64,000 nucleotides of DNA from Siphonodentalium dalli. Its lineage: Eukaryota; Mollusca; Scaphopoda; Gadilida; Siphonodentaliidae. This document shows, in pieces, positions 46,561-57,744 of this stretch. The translations under genes and the position numbers were made by a program. Position 1 is the stretch's first letter. Each line of letters begins with the position of its first letter. Under the pieces are notes generated by a model that searched no databases, was not told the origin of the DNA, and saw only the letters and a list, made by a program, of their open reading frames with translations. Location of the stretch: assembly GCA_032622095.1 (NCBI GenBank), contig CP136065.1:214686151-214750150 (forward strand). Reading direction: 5' to 3'.

Positions 46561-49350
46561 GAGATGAACTCACACCGTCGCCCGAACAACGCAAAAAAGG
46601 ACGCACAGCGGCGGAGCCGCGGAATGAACTCATAAATGGGACACTTACAGTTCCACATACCACATAACAAATCCAATCCCTAAAACTAATCGTTAATTAT
46701 CTTACTCCCAAATTGCAATGAACGATTCAAGATGTGCATTGATTCATAGTAAAGTTTGTTCAAACGCGGAAAATCACAACAGCGGGAATTCCCCTTTAAC
46801 CATCCAATGTTTTGAAAACAATCAGACAACTGATTCAGTTAATACGTGCAACACGATAGACCAATTTAACGCCTTTGTTATTTCGCAAAAGAAACGCCAT
46901 GTATTATTACTAATCGATCAGGCACGAACTGGTCAGCGCCAAATTATTTGCACCCGTACACATTTCACGAGCCGGTAACCCCCGTATTTCGTAACGTTTG
47001 GGTCAAGCTGATAAAAATTACTCGGGCGGAAACAAGACCACAGTGTTTAATTATTGCCTGGAAAGCGCTCAAGTTAACAATGACCGAAATCTGGTGGAGA
47101 CTTTTGGTTACACCAAAAACCGGACGACAATGTAAATACCAGTAATGAACTTGTACGTACCGATAGTAGATGCGATTATATGGATGTAAAATATTGTCCA
47201 TTAAGTCATCCTTATACAAAAAACTTGGATGATGCGAACATGACACGTGCGTTTCGTGCTCACGTCATCGAAGTACTAGGCATTATGAAAATGATAATTA
47301 TCAGCAACTTTGGCCCAAAGACTCTACTGGTTATGAGTATAAAAACCAAACCGAATATGCTATGGGAGGTAATTCTACCATTTTTAACGACAGTTATTTG
47401 CTCTCAAATATGGTCGAGTGTAGCTCGGAAGGTATATACACTGATGCATATGGAAATTGCAACGATTGTTTTGCAGCATGCGATGGGAATGGTGATGAAT
47501 TTCTCTTTGATAGAGGCGATGGTAATTAGGGATATTATGACATTGGTGATTATGTTGTTAAAGTTGATATTGTAAATGAAAATCGCTGTGCAGAAAATGC
47601 TTGTATTGGTAACGACAGTGTCTCAGTTATGGGTGCTAATTATAGATCGTACTTGCATAGGACTGTTGATCACATAGTTACCGGTGCAAATTTTGTAAAT
47701 GGTGAAGAGATGTATACATGTACTCCTAATTCTGACTCTATATATGTACCTACTGATCATTACATACACAACCATAGTACTTATTTGAATAGCAATGCCT
47801 TGGAATTGGATTACGAATACAACTGAATACATTATAGAATAATGAAATATGCAACAAAAGATCTGGATCCGATACCCAAATGCTGAATATCCAAATGATA
47901 TAATGTTTAACTTATCAGAAATTCTTAGCGATGCCAGGGGAACGTTATATGGCCACGTGAATGGCCAGAGTTTGGATCAATCGAAACCGTTGCACATCTG
48001 TCCACATAAAGCTCAATATGCAATGGTATACATATAACTGACACTAGTCACTCAAGGGTAACATATTCATCAAATATGGGATCCATCCAAGCAATACATC
48101 CTCTCACTCAATGTATGCGGTCTACGAAAAAAGTTGTTATAACCAGAATTCCAACATCTGTGTCAAGGTCATGATATAGTTTGTTTCACGGATACAACGA
48201 CTGTGGTGTCATTGAACTTACTGATTTCAAATTTTATATGAAAAACAAACAAAAATTGTCCAATATCAGATCTGGTGGCATAGTAATAGGAATTATTAAT
48301 ACAACCTGTCAATTGGTATCCTGGTTTGAGATAAGTAGGCAAACCTCTGGTAATTTACATCGAATTATTATTGGTGCGGTGTATATTCCACCTGAGGGAA
48401 GTAGGTACACCACAGCAGACGCGATGGCACAAATAGAATCCGAATACGTATGTATTACTGAACAATGGCATGATGCGCACATCATAATAACGGGTGACTT
48501 TAATTCGCGAGTCAGTTCGAATAGAGATTATGAAACCATCGATGAAGGTAAGGTAATGCTTTATTCTCAGCCAATTGGTAATTTGGTACATGAGAAAACA
48601 TATAATACACTATGTATAAATGAGAACACTCCTGTCTAAATATTTGAAAATACACATGCAAACAGTAAATACAGAAACAAATCATCACACACCCAATATA
48701 ATAACATATATATATATTCGTTCTATAACATGGTACCGAATAATACTACCGATTGTGATAAAACGTCAAGTAACATACACGTACTTCCATAAATAACTAC
48801 AACCTATAAAAATGGAATGCTAAGTGTATAGTAAAACTTTCTCTTGTAAAAATATGAGACAAAAAGATGAATTTTAAAATAAATTTTAAAGCAAATTATT
48901 CAACATTTACATAAATGCAATCAGTTTCGGTTCTATCCAATTGTGTTGTATATATTAATATCTGCGTTATTGTGGCAACATTATTTGAAATCGTCATCGG
49001 ATTTTGTTCAATCCAATTTTGATGAAACTTGACATGTTGCGGAGCTTTATCGTGTCGTCAGAGTTCAATAAATCGTAGAACGTTTCTCTCGACGGGCTAG
49101 TCAATTTGCGATTTGTCGAAGTATTTAGCTCTAAGCTCACTTAATTCTGGACAGACCATTACATGCACGGTAGCCAAATTATAGGATATGTATGACATTA
49201 TTTATTTAATTGAAAGCATGTTGGCTATATACATATGTGTGTTCGCCATGTTGACCACATGTAAATATGTATATATCTGTATATACTTAATATATTTACC
49301 TCAATGCCTTTGTTAAGGAAATGAGAAAATAAATGAATTGAATTGAATTA
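46561..49350 (+). mobile_element. Internally deleted LINE with ORF1-like and endonuclease parts
   Basis: Between the tail of the previous LINE (46,560) and a (TGAAT)n tail at 49,332-49,350 lie: a broken ORF1-like frame (about 47,285-47,825, N/D/C-rich, one in-frame TAG near 47,527), a short frame 47,849-48,037, and an endonuclease part (48,181-48,639). No RT is present, so ORF2 is deleted after the endonuclease. Boundaries are inferred from the two tails. Confidence 0.55.
48181..48639 (+). pseudogene. LINE endonuclease fragment
   Basis: Reads SGGIVIGI, IIIGAVYIPPEGSRY and HIIITGDFNSRVSSN, the middle blocks of a non-LTR endonuclease. It lacks the first (TETWL-like) block in frame, and it ends at a stop before the SDH motif. 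Confidence 0.75.
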
Positions 49351-49490
49351 GATACCACCTTCCGTCGGAGTCATTTTCGTGGAATGGAATGACCTGCATC
49401 GAGAGGGCGACAACCTCGGGGGCGAGGTTGTACCCTCCGCTCACGGTAGGTCATTCCTTCCATGAATGACTCCGACCTCATGTGGTAACC
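49351..49490. repeat. Hairpin MITE-like palindrome
   Basis: Stem GTCGGAGTCATT.TCGTGGAA.GGAATGACC with its inverse; apex ACAACCTCGGGGGCGAGGTTGT. About 140 bp, directly after the LINE tail. Confidence 0.75.
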
Positions 49491-50714
49491 AAATACATAG
49501 CGGGCAGGGGACTAATGACACAAGTCCAACATACAGATGGGATGAATGTCTATGGACAAGCGTATTCCTGCCTCATAAACTGTGGCTCATATGCACATTA
49601 ATTGTGTGACAGTACCATTTTATCGCGCAGGTGTTTCAGAAACCCAAAAATGACAAACCAAACTAATACCAAAAGAGTGTGATTTGTCTCCACGGAAAAC
49701 ATAGTACACATATTCTGGGAAAGTTCGATGGTACACGACTTTCTAAAATGCAGTCATCTGGGCTAAACATCACTCACCAGACTTTGAGATAACAAAACAA
49801 TCTGATTCTTGTCTAAGGACATGTCCTTTCTACTTCAGTCAACATAGGGTTTGACTCAGACAAAATTTGTTAAGAAATGGGATGTCTAACTACATACTTT
49901 TGATTCTAAAACAGTATCATGATCGAACAAAATTGAACCCGGATGAATTATGCATTTCATGATTTACGACAGAACTGAATGGATATCCGTACATTACCTG
50001 TTTATAATCGAACTTGTTTTAGGTAGATAAACTGCTTCGAATAGCCCCAGTTTGAGTCGATAATGTGCTGAAAATGAGACCGTTTTAATCACATTACCGA
50101 CTCATAATGAGGCGATAATAACGTGATTACGTGCGGTAAATGGCACAAATAGGCCTACTCACGACTGTGCATGCGTACGCTCTTTAACATACGTCTTTAC
50201 TGTGGCCTATGCCATAAAATGAAATAACGGATATGACTCAATGACTTATATGACTTATCTGCTTATTTCATAATTAAATAAGCACAATATGCACTTATTT
50301 CAAATTATAGGTCGATTATGCGCGTATTTACGCGAGATTATGTTGGAAGTTTCGTTATGAATGTGAAAATTAGTATTAGAATCAGCTTGAATAGCACCCT
50401 TATTCAATCCAGATGGCAGCCCTTATTCATATTTGCAAGCAAAAAAATCCAATATTTACTAAAATATAACTGAAATGCATTCGTGCAGACTCATTCATAT
50501 ACTGCTAAACAAACTATATACGACAATAATTATAAATGACAATACGTGAAGTTTTATATATAGTAAATCATTTACATTCAATTTAGGGTTGTTTCCACCC
50601 TCTCCTCCCATATCTGAACATTGATATCCATGTGCGAGTTTATGGTGGTGACAGTGCGGTATTTTTATCTCCCAACACGATAAAATTGCTACATGTAACA
50701 TATTACCAAGCTAC
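49491..50714. other. Intergenic, no recognised gene
   Basis: AT-rich sequence with no credible open frame or repeat. Confidence 0.5.
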
Positions 50715-50980
50715 TTGTCTGAATACGTTGTGAATATTATGACATCGAATCGCACGGGCTTGCCATGGGGAGTGGGTGATGGAAGAAAACGAACAAAGAC
50801 GAGAGAGATTATGTCCTTTGTGCAAGAATCGAGTCGGCGGCGAATATTATCTGGTGATAACTTGCATATGTTTTGTTCAGAAATTAGACAAAAGTAATTA
50901 TCGGAAAATTTCTGGAAATACCAAAGTGTGTATCAATTTAAGAAAGTTCTCTCCGTTGAGAATATATCTGTACTGAAATA
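50715..50980 (+). pseudogene. LINE 3' relic with zinc-knuckle-like motif
   Basis: One frame gives IMTSNRTGLPWGVG and, after a shift, RRERLCPLCKNRVGGEYYLV. This resembles the C-terminal 'R..NH.LP.E.GR...ER.C..C....E.E.H' module of non-LTR ORF2 proteins. Short and degenerate; possibly the same family as the relic at 2.5 kb. Confidence 0.5.
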
Positions 50981-51419
50981 TGTGTCTATATATTTGAAGC
51001 TAGCCATGAGAGAATATTGCACGAAGACTTAGTCTAAGTACGATTGCAATCACATTCACTGCGTCCTTACTGTATCACACATGAGAAACAAAGGGTTCGT
51101 GCCAATTCGTTACCAATTGTATTTTTTTTAGCCACTTTATATTTTCTGTTGTCACGCGAATGGCTGACCGATGCGAATGTTACCAACACGTTCGTATATT
51201 GTTGTGGTCTTATAAAGCTATATGCTATTCAGAAACACGAGCTAACGAATGGTAGGTGTTCTGATGATACAGGGCCTGTTTGGCTGTATTTCAGGAACGA
51301 TAACTCTATCCGAAGTACACTACCTATATTCTCAGCAGTACTCCTGTTGGTGTTAGTCTAGACAGTTTGACCTATATTCTCCGCCCACGCGTCGGTTTAT
51401 TTGTATACCGGTTGGGCAT

Positions 51420-51590
51420 GTCCAAAAAATTTCAAAAATTTCAAAAATTTCAAAAACGTTCAATTTTCAAAATTTTTAAAAACTTCAAAATTTCAAAAAC
51501 TTCAAAAATTTCAAAAATTTCAAAAACTTCAAAAACTTCAAAAATTTCACAAATTTCAAAAATTTCAAAAAACTTCAAAAATTAAACAAA
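51420..51590 (+). repeat. Short-period A-rich array
   Basis: About 17 copies of TTTCAAAAA / CTTCAAAAA (9-10 bp). Frames over it encode FKNFK/ISKTSK runs and are not genes. Confidence 0.9.
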
Positions 51591-51725
51591 ATTCAGGATT
51601 TAGTCAAAAATATGGCTTGTTGCCATTTATCGGAAAGCTATGGGGGTACGGTGGTGAGCGCCACCGAAAAAAGCAAGTGAGCGAGGGAAAAAAGAAAAAA
51701 ATAACATGACATGTGGTACATACTA

Positions 51726-51731
51726 CAATTT
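51726..51731 (-). terminator. Poly(A) signal of the small-ORF pair
   Basis: AATAAA on the minus strand, about 10 bases after the stop codon of the acidic ORF. Confidence 0.6.
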
Positions 51732-51741
51732 ATTATATTAA

Positions 51742-51945
51742 CTATTCACTGTCACTTTCGTCCGAATTGTCATCACTTTCGTCAGATGTGTCATTTTTTT
51801 CGTCCATGAACTTTTCTAGCAATGGTCTGTACTTTAATATTGACATTTTCACTGCATCACGATCTTCAAAACCATTCTTCATATATTTGTCCACTTTATC
51901 CACCGGCCTTTCAATAGCCTTCGAAAATTTAGGTAAATTACTCAT
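51742..51945 (-). CDS. Small ORF with acidic tail (virus-like block)
   Basis: 67 codons. The N-terminal two-thirds are mixed and lysine-rich (KFSKAIERPVDKVDKYMKNG); the C-terminus is a serine/aspartate/glutamate tract (DESDDNSDESDSE). Its ATG overlaps the stop of the upstream ORF (ATGA), which is rare in animal genes and common in compact viral genomes. A poly(A) signal follows about 10 bases after the stop. Family not recognised. Acidic-tail partners of basic proteins are plausible chaperone-like pairs, but that is inference. Confidence 0.55.
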   Translation of the reverse strand: MSNLPKFSKAIERPVDKVDKYMKNGFEDRDAVKMSILKYRPLLEKFMDEKNDTSDESDDNSDESDSE

Positions 51946-52163
51946 TTTAGTTCAGTGAATATGTCGTTTGGAGTTTCCTTTTTAACTTTTCCAATGTTTA
52001 TCTTCTTCGCTCTTTCTCCTTTTATCTCTTTAACTTTTATCTTCTTAGCTCCGGGTTTCCTTATAAGTTTTCCAGGTTTCGCTTCAGTCTTGGGTAGGTC
52101 TTTCGAGTCATCGTAGGGTACATATTTATTAAGATCAAAGTCATAATAGTACGGAGTCCCCAT
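51942..52163 (-). CDS. Small basic ORF, core-protein-like (virus-like block)
   Basis: 73 codons. It starts MGTPYYYDFDLNKYVP and becomes strongly basic (about residues 31-64, rich in K with few acids). A TATA box lies about 40 bases before the ATG, leaving room for only a very short leader. Small basic proteins of this layout are found among DNA-virus core proteins, but I cannot assign a family. It shares a transcript-sized unit with the acidic ORF. Start chosen as the first in-frame ATG after the TATA box. Confidence 0.55.
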   Translation of the reverse strand: MGTPYYYDFDLNKYVPYDDSKDLPKTEAKPGKLIRKPGAKKIKVKEIKGERAKKINIGKVKKETPNDIFTELK

Positions 52164-52199
52164 TCCGGCTAAAGTTCAAAGTGTACTCTGAAGTAGTAG

Positions 52200-52207
52200 T
52201 TTTTATA
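52200..52207 (-). promoter_or_regulatory. TATA box for the small-ORF pair
   Basis: TATAAAAA on the minus strand, 37-44 bases before the ATG at 52,163. Transcription starting about 30 bases downstream would give a leader of roughly ten bases. Confidence 0.55.
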
Positions 52208-52267
52208 GGCGCCAAATTACCATCCAAGACGTATACCCTTATAACAGCGGGGTCCTAGTAATGCGCA

Positions 52268-52370
52268 TGTCAACGCCGCTGCCGCCGGCGGCGGCGTTTG
52301 CGGCGACGGCGGCGGCGGCGGCGTTTGAAGGCGGCGGCGGCGGATATATATATATATATATATACACACA
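52268..52370. repeat. GCG-rich tract and (TA)n
   Basis: GCCGCCGGCGGCGGCGTTTG and related GGC runs, then (TA)n. The word GCGGCGGCGTTTGCGGCG is shared with the left arm of the palindrome at 53.1 kb, linking the two. Confidence 0.85.
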
Positions 52371-52449
52371 ATTGATATTAATATGTTTGCCAATAATTTA
52401 CACATCCATGAATCGATCTGAAAACATTATGGTTCATTGTCAACATTTT

Positions 52450-52989
52450 TTACGAGTAATTGTCAATATTTAGACATTCCTGGAAGAAATTATACCAACT
52501 GCCTTCCCGTTCGACCCATTGGTCAGTGTATAATGTCACGATAGTGTGTGCCCATTGCACAATTTCGCTGACCAATGAGAAGTCGTTGTCTTTGTATGCT
52601 TTTAAACACATTTTTCCTGTGAACAGGAATGCAACCATTATTCTCTCCCATGTGTAGGGGCCATCTTTCCGAAATATATTGTCCAACAAGTCACTAAATA
52701 TATAGGGAAAATGATCCCTATCGTAACTGTCCAATTTCCCTGTCAGCTAATTTAAAAGCCACATGTTATAATTTTCCAGCTGTTGAAGTATTCTTCTGGT
52801 GCAGTCACGTATTTCATCTAACTCTGATAAATAAAAGTTATTAGTGTCTGGGTATGAAAGCCGTTTCTCAGAATGATATGCCTGACATAATTTTTCATCA
52901 AATATTTCGTAACTGCGCCAACTTCCATACTGTTCAATTTCTTGAGCTGTGTATCCATTATTATTATTTTTCCCTTCTACGTCAGACAT
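52450..52989 (-). pseudogene. Bcl-2-like protein, one in-frame TAG
   Basis: Two stretches in the same frame (52,989-52,750 and 52,746-52,453) are separated only by a TAG at 52,749-52,747. The second has a BH1-like segment (FRKDGPYTWERIMVAFLFTG, compare the family's F.DG..NWGRIVAFF.FGG) and a BH2-like segment (WVEREGSWYNFF, compare W....GGW..F) at the usual spacing. The first has ELDEIRDCTRRI, a possible degenerate BH3. Overall length is about 180 codons, normal for the family, with no C-terminal membrane anchor and no introns. Bcl-2 proteins control mitochondrial apoptosis, and several DNA viruses carry intronless versions. The stop may be a disabling mutation or read through. A host retro-copy is the main alternative. 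Confidence 0.65.
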
Positions 52990-52996
52990 AAAATAT

Positions 52997-53040
52997 CAGC
53001 AGTCCCTTTATTATGTTGAGCCAGCTAACCAATCAAAATG
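52997..53040 (-). promoter_or_regulatory. Putative core promoter of the Bcl-2-like ORF
   Basis: On the minus strand, GATTGG (inverted CCAAT, about 53,027-53,033) is followed by ACATAATAAAGG about 20 bases later and the ATG at 52,989. Weak, by motif only. Confidence 0.35.
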
Positions 53041-53113
53041 CATGATATTAACGTGTTCCGACACGTTTCATTTCTAATTTTAGATGTTAAATGTGCCGAC
53101 ATTGTTCTTTGGT

Positions 53114-53463
53114 AAAATTGGCGCGCGCGCGGAGGGGGGGGGGGGGTGAGAGCGGCATACACCGCGGCGGCGGCGTTTGCGGCGGCGGCGGCTGTTGTTG
53201 TTGTTGTAGTTGTTGTTGTTGTTACGTATGTCAATGCAATTATGAGTGATTTCAATATGCACAATCTATTGTATAGGTAAAAAATTGGCGCGGCGGCAGT
53301 GAGGGGGGCCGCACGCACGCCAATTTTTTACCTATACAATAGATTGTGCATATTGAAATCACTCATAATTGCATTGACATTTGTATCAACAACAACAACA
53401 ACTACAACAACAACAAGCGTATGCTGCTCTCACCCCCTCCCCCTCCGCGCGCGCGCCAAATTT
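53114..53463. repeat. 350-bp GC-rich palindrome (possible head-to-head termini)
   Basis: The left arm 53,114-53,286 and right arm 53,318-53,463 are inverted copies. They share ATTGGCGCGCGCGCGGAGGG at the outer ends, (GTT)n, CATTGCAATTATGAGTGATT-like sequence, and ACCTATACAATAGATTGTGC at the inner ends. The centre again contains ATTGGCGCG...GAGGGGGG, so the outer motif recurs at the axis. The left arm has about 33 extra GCG-rich bases. It lies just upstream of the Bcl-2-like ORF. Confidence 0.85.
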
Positions 53464-53811
53464 ATTTTTGTGAAGGCTTTCACAATTGTTATTCGTCCAA
53501 CATTGCGGAACTGTCGAATTTTGAAAACTTGTACCATCCCAGTGTAGATAAAGAGTTCGAAGCAGAATAGCCACTTCATTTGAATTAGATTTCCTTAAAA
53601 TATTGGGATTTTTAGAGCACATTGTGAACTAAACATGTTTTTTAATCCGCCTGGCTTCTCTGGTTGCAAGCCCAGATACAGGATGCGGGGAGTTAGTATA
53701 GTTGATTGTTCACCTCCATCAAATTTGAAGAGCATATATGCAAATGTTAAATGTACATGTATAAGAATGCATGACAATATCCGAACAAATAAACAACTTG
53801 TGTGCACATAA
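53464..53811 (+). other. Right flank of the palindrome with small unrecognised frames
   Basis: A frame leaving the right arm ends at 53,570 (..NFENLYHPSVDKEFEAE), and a 58-codon frame starts at 53,635 (MFFNPPGFSGCKPRYRMRGV). Neither is recognised. They could be fragments of the same block on the other side of the palindrome, or chance. Confidence 0.3.
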
Positions 53812-54975
53812 TATTATTGAATTAGGCATTATAAGACACGTATAATTATATAGTAAGTTTTGTGTCATATTGGCGTGCGATGGCACTTTCATTGCAGTGA
53901 CGGTGCCATATCACACACATGATCATGTTATGATATTTAATAATTTCAGTGTCCAATATCGTAAAGGTTTTGTAAATGTATCTATATCACATGCGCCAGG
54001 TCTAGATATATGTATAACAATTGGTATAGTATAACTGTTACAGATATATGAAATAGATAAATGTCGCCTGCGTGTGGTCTATATACAACTCGCAGTGTTA
54101 TATATTTGTTGCGTGAAATTATACATTTGTCGCCTTATTGTGGACAATGTGTCAATTATTATACACAGATAATAACCACATGTAATGTCACATGGAAATT
54201 AACGCCTTGTAGTGATATACGGCCAATATTATGTTCGTTTGTGTTCGTTGTTTAGTAGCTTTGTATTCAAATAACGCTACTAACTCAAACAAATATGTCA
54301 TCAAAGTTGGAAATAATACCATATACACATATAATGGACATCCATGCACACACAAACCCAATTTCACCCTTCTATTCTGTTTTTGGACCTGTGTTCGTTT
54401 GTGTTCGTTTATGTTCGTTTGTGTTCGTTGTTTAGTAGGGCCGCTTCCTGCCTAATCATATATACATGTAGATAATGCCTACTTCACAGGCACTTTTCCT
54501 CTCCGAGAACCCACAAGTTGTTATAGTAAACAAGATATATGCATTGTGTAGCTCATAATAAGACCGTTTTGAGTATTCTAACTATGAAAAAAACTATATG
54601 CACAAGCGTTTATGAAACTCCATGGATAAAGATAAAGGTTGTTAGATATATACCATTTGCTTATTAATTCCAATGATACATGTTATCATTTTGCCTTTAG
54701 GAGCATTTCGTGTAGTTCTCACGGGAGAAAATTGCATGAAATAACATTGCCTGATTATCCGTCTAATATGTCTAAAACGGTTTATAATTTACTCATGCAC
54801 AATTCTTAAATTATATTCACTTCACATTGTGGCAGATGGTTTTGGGGGGAAAATCAAAATTTAACATATTTTTTGTTGATGGCCATTTGCCCTCTTGGTT
54901 CGTTATTTTGTCCGCCATGTTTCAGCACCAAAAGTAATAATTATACACTGGTAATTCAAATAACACGATGTTCGT
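53812..54975. other. Intergenic; GTTCGTTTGT repeats
   Basis: No gene recognised. A 10-bp repeat (GTTCGTTTGT) occurs at 54,232-54,252 and 54,392-54,432, each followed by GTTGTTTAGTAG. Confidence 0.5.
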
Positions 54976-56384
54976 ACGCATAAATTCTCATTCTCAAACA
55001 AACACTTAAATCACACCAAAAATGACGAATTGTTTTAGAAAAACATTAAAAAGAGAAGTGACTAAGCACATGTTAGTTAGCAAAATGAGCCTGTCATAAC
55101 ACAACACTCATTTGTTCCTCGTTGTAGTGGATCAGTATGACACACGTGTATTTTATTGTGACAGCGGCTACAATTATTGCGAACTGAATTTCATGAAAGT
55201 CGGGTCACCTTTTTGGTGGATGTATCCATGGTTACCGCACCATTATCAAATTTTCCGTCAGGTCTTATCTTGTAGCATATAATCTAACATTCCATATGGC
55301 ATATATAAATCGCATAAGTACCATAGGTATATTAAACTCCTTCAATACGGCCATGTTTTGGGTCCTGATCGCTCACTTATTGATCATTGAATACTACTAT
55401 TTATTGAATAGTAAGCAGAAGATATATTCCGGTTCACGTCAAATCTTTCAATGGTGAAAGCTTCATGATGACCTTTCTCGTCCTGTTTCGTTGAAATCGT
55501 GGCGGGGGCATTTTATGAACTAAATGAACATGATGAAATCGACAAGTTTTTCCATCTACTATCCAAAGCCCTACACAGGAGTAACGAAATATAATGGATA
55601 ATTTCAGTAAAATACTCCCCACTCCCACTGGACGTACATGTATATATAACTGTCTTTGTCTTTTAAATACTTTGATGTGGATCGTTTATATGCTGCAATA
55701 ATTTGTACCGAAGAAACCGATTCTTAAATATTATTAGATTTTATAACTCCGAGATGGTGGTTCATTGGTTTGTTTACATTTTGAATGTTGGATTTTTCAG
55801 TTACCCGGATGTACATGTATGGATGACATAATTACCACGAAATTACAATCAGTGTCTACTTTATCAACTAACCCTTGTGTGCGGGGCATACTTAATCATA
55901 ATCATCCCACAAAATAATACGTCTGGGCAGGTCAGAACAAACTGGTCCCTAAAAGAGGATTATGAGAATATAATTGGTGAACTCACCGAAGCAAGTAGTT
56001 CAACAAAAAGCGCTCCACATCAGTAGTACCTGAAGGGTTCGAGTGTGCTGATATAAAACAACTCATATGACTAATAGAAACCCGTGAAGACACGCTATAT
56101 ATAGTTCATCTAAATAGAAGACACCGTCGACATACATAACAAGAAAACCATAGTCAGAAATGGTAACGCCACCAAGATCGTATTATTAGCCATAAATATA
56201 AATCATAATATAAAATATATTGGTTACATGAATGGACCGCCTCAGAATTCCGTTAAGATAAGTAATTCTTCAAATTATTACAATGAACTACGGCTTATAA
56301 ATTACTGCAGGTTTCTCATTCGCCACACCAGAATGCTTCTAAATGCGGATCAAAGCTAAGAGTGCGTGGCACAGCCATTGTTCA

Positions 56385-57357
56385 TAGACATTTTACAGAT
56401 AGCGAGAATGATGCATGCTGGGAACGAAAGCATCCACAGCAAAGCCATGTGCTTACGGGGGCATGCGTTTATTATAGGGGATTTATGGTGGGCCTATAAA
56501 ACTAATTATAACTTTGTTATCTGTCATAGTTTATGCGTGAAATTTTAAACATATATACCTGGACATCTACCCCTTCCAGAATGTTGAAAAACATTTTCAG
56601 TTGCTCATCGTATTTTTATAGACGAAATAGTCCGAAATTCCAGAAAATTGCGCTAACTGCTCAATGTTTTAATGTGTTATAAAACGTCTGATAAAAATAG
56701 TTCTATCGGGAATATTCACACCATTTTTTTTCAGAGAACATAGTGTAAATATAGTCCTATCGGGATATCGTAAAGGAGATTAATTAAACCCCTCAGACTG
56801 CCGAAACTGACGACATTAAATTCGCTTTTTCGTGTCCCGCGGAAATGAAACTTGTCTGTCCATTGATGACGTTATTTATTTGACATAGTATTTTTTTCTT
56901 CTGTTGTATTTGAACACTTGTTGCACGCGCAGGCTGCACGATCATAATAACTTCAACCGATAAGCGCCGACTGATACCCGCGCAACAGTTTGTCTCAAAT
57001 AAATTGTTATCAAAACGCAGGTTTATGGCCGCGGACATAAGCCGATTAAGTGTAATGTAATTTATCCATGAATTTGACTGAAAAATTGTGATTCTATCAC
57101 CATTAGCCACGAAAATGGGACCTCTAAACAGGCAAGTTTGATTTTCGGCGGACACGAACAAGCGAATTTATTGTCGGCAGTTTCGGCAGTCTGAGGGTTA
57201 ATTAATCCCGAATTAAACGGAACTACTTTACGATAGTCCGATAGGACTATGTTTACTCTATGCATGTTCTCTGAAAAAATAGTGTGAATATTCCCGATAG
57301 AACTCTTTTTATCAGACGTTGTGTAACACCTTAAAACATTGAGCGGTTATAGCGCAA
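56385..57357. mobile_element. Long fold-back element, copy 2
   Basis: Arms about 56,645-56,865 and 57,105-57,357 are inverted (TTGCGCTA.. at the outer ends, AACGTCTGATAAAAA, CCTCAGACTGCCG). The centre shares GTTTATGGCCGCGGACATAA with copy 1 at 30.2-31.4 kb, as does 260 bp on the left. Shorter loop than copy 1. Confidence 0.75.
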
Positions 57358-57744
57358 ACCGAAATGTGTTGTCTTGCAAGATATCCCACCGCTTTAGCTA
57401 AATTTACCTTCCTACAATATCCATAAAGAGGATCATATATTATATACCCACGGTTTTAATTATAGAATATAAAATATATTGGTTTCGCGAATGACCAACT
57501 CAGAATTCCGTTAAAATAACAATAACAACCAGCACCTATAACGAACCGTTTTACTGGACTTGGCCTACTGGTCGCGTAGTTCCGACTTTTAAATAAACGG
57601 AATTTCCAACTCTATAAATAAAAGCCCCACAATGCATTCGCCCTGTCCACCACGCAATATCAAAATCTCAGCAGCTAGATACACCACAGGTGGCGTAATA
57701 AATGCTCTTTATTATTTCCATATCAGGAATACAGTAACAAACAA

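Noticed and set aside
51367-51709. Frames with FKNFK / ISKTSK repeats
   Set aside because: They translate a 9-10 bp A-rich tandem array.
52217-52473. Alanine/glycine-rich frames near 52.3 kb
   Set aside because: Translation of the GCG tract and (TA)n.
51726-53463. Calling this a complete Polinton or adintovirus
   Set aside because: No DNA polymerase B, integrase, capsid, protease or ATPase gene was found in the window; only a fragment hypothesis is justified.
53025-53622. A/T/N/P-rich frames across the palindrome
   Set aside because: They arise from (GTT)n and GCG repeats and appear on both strands because the region is palindromic.
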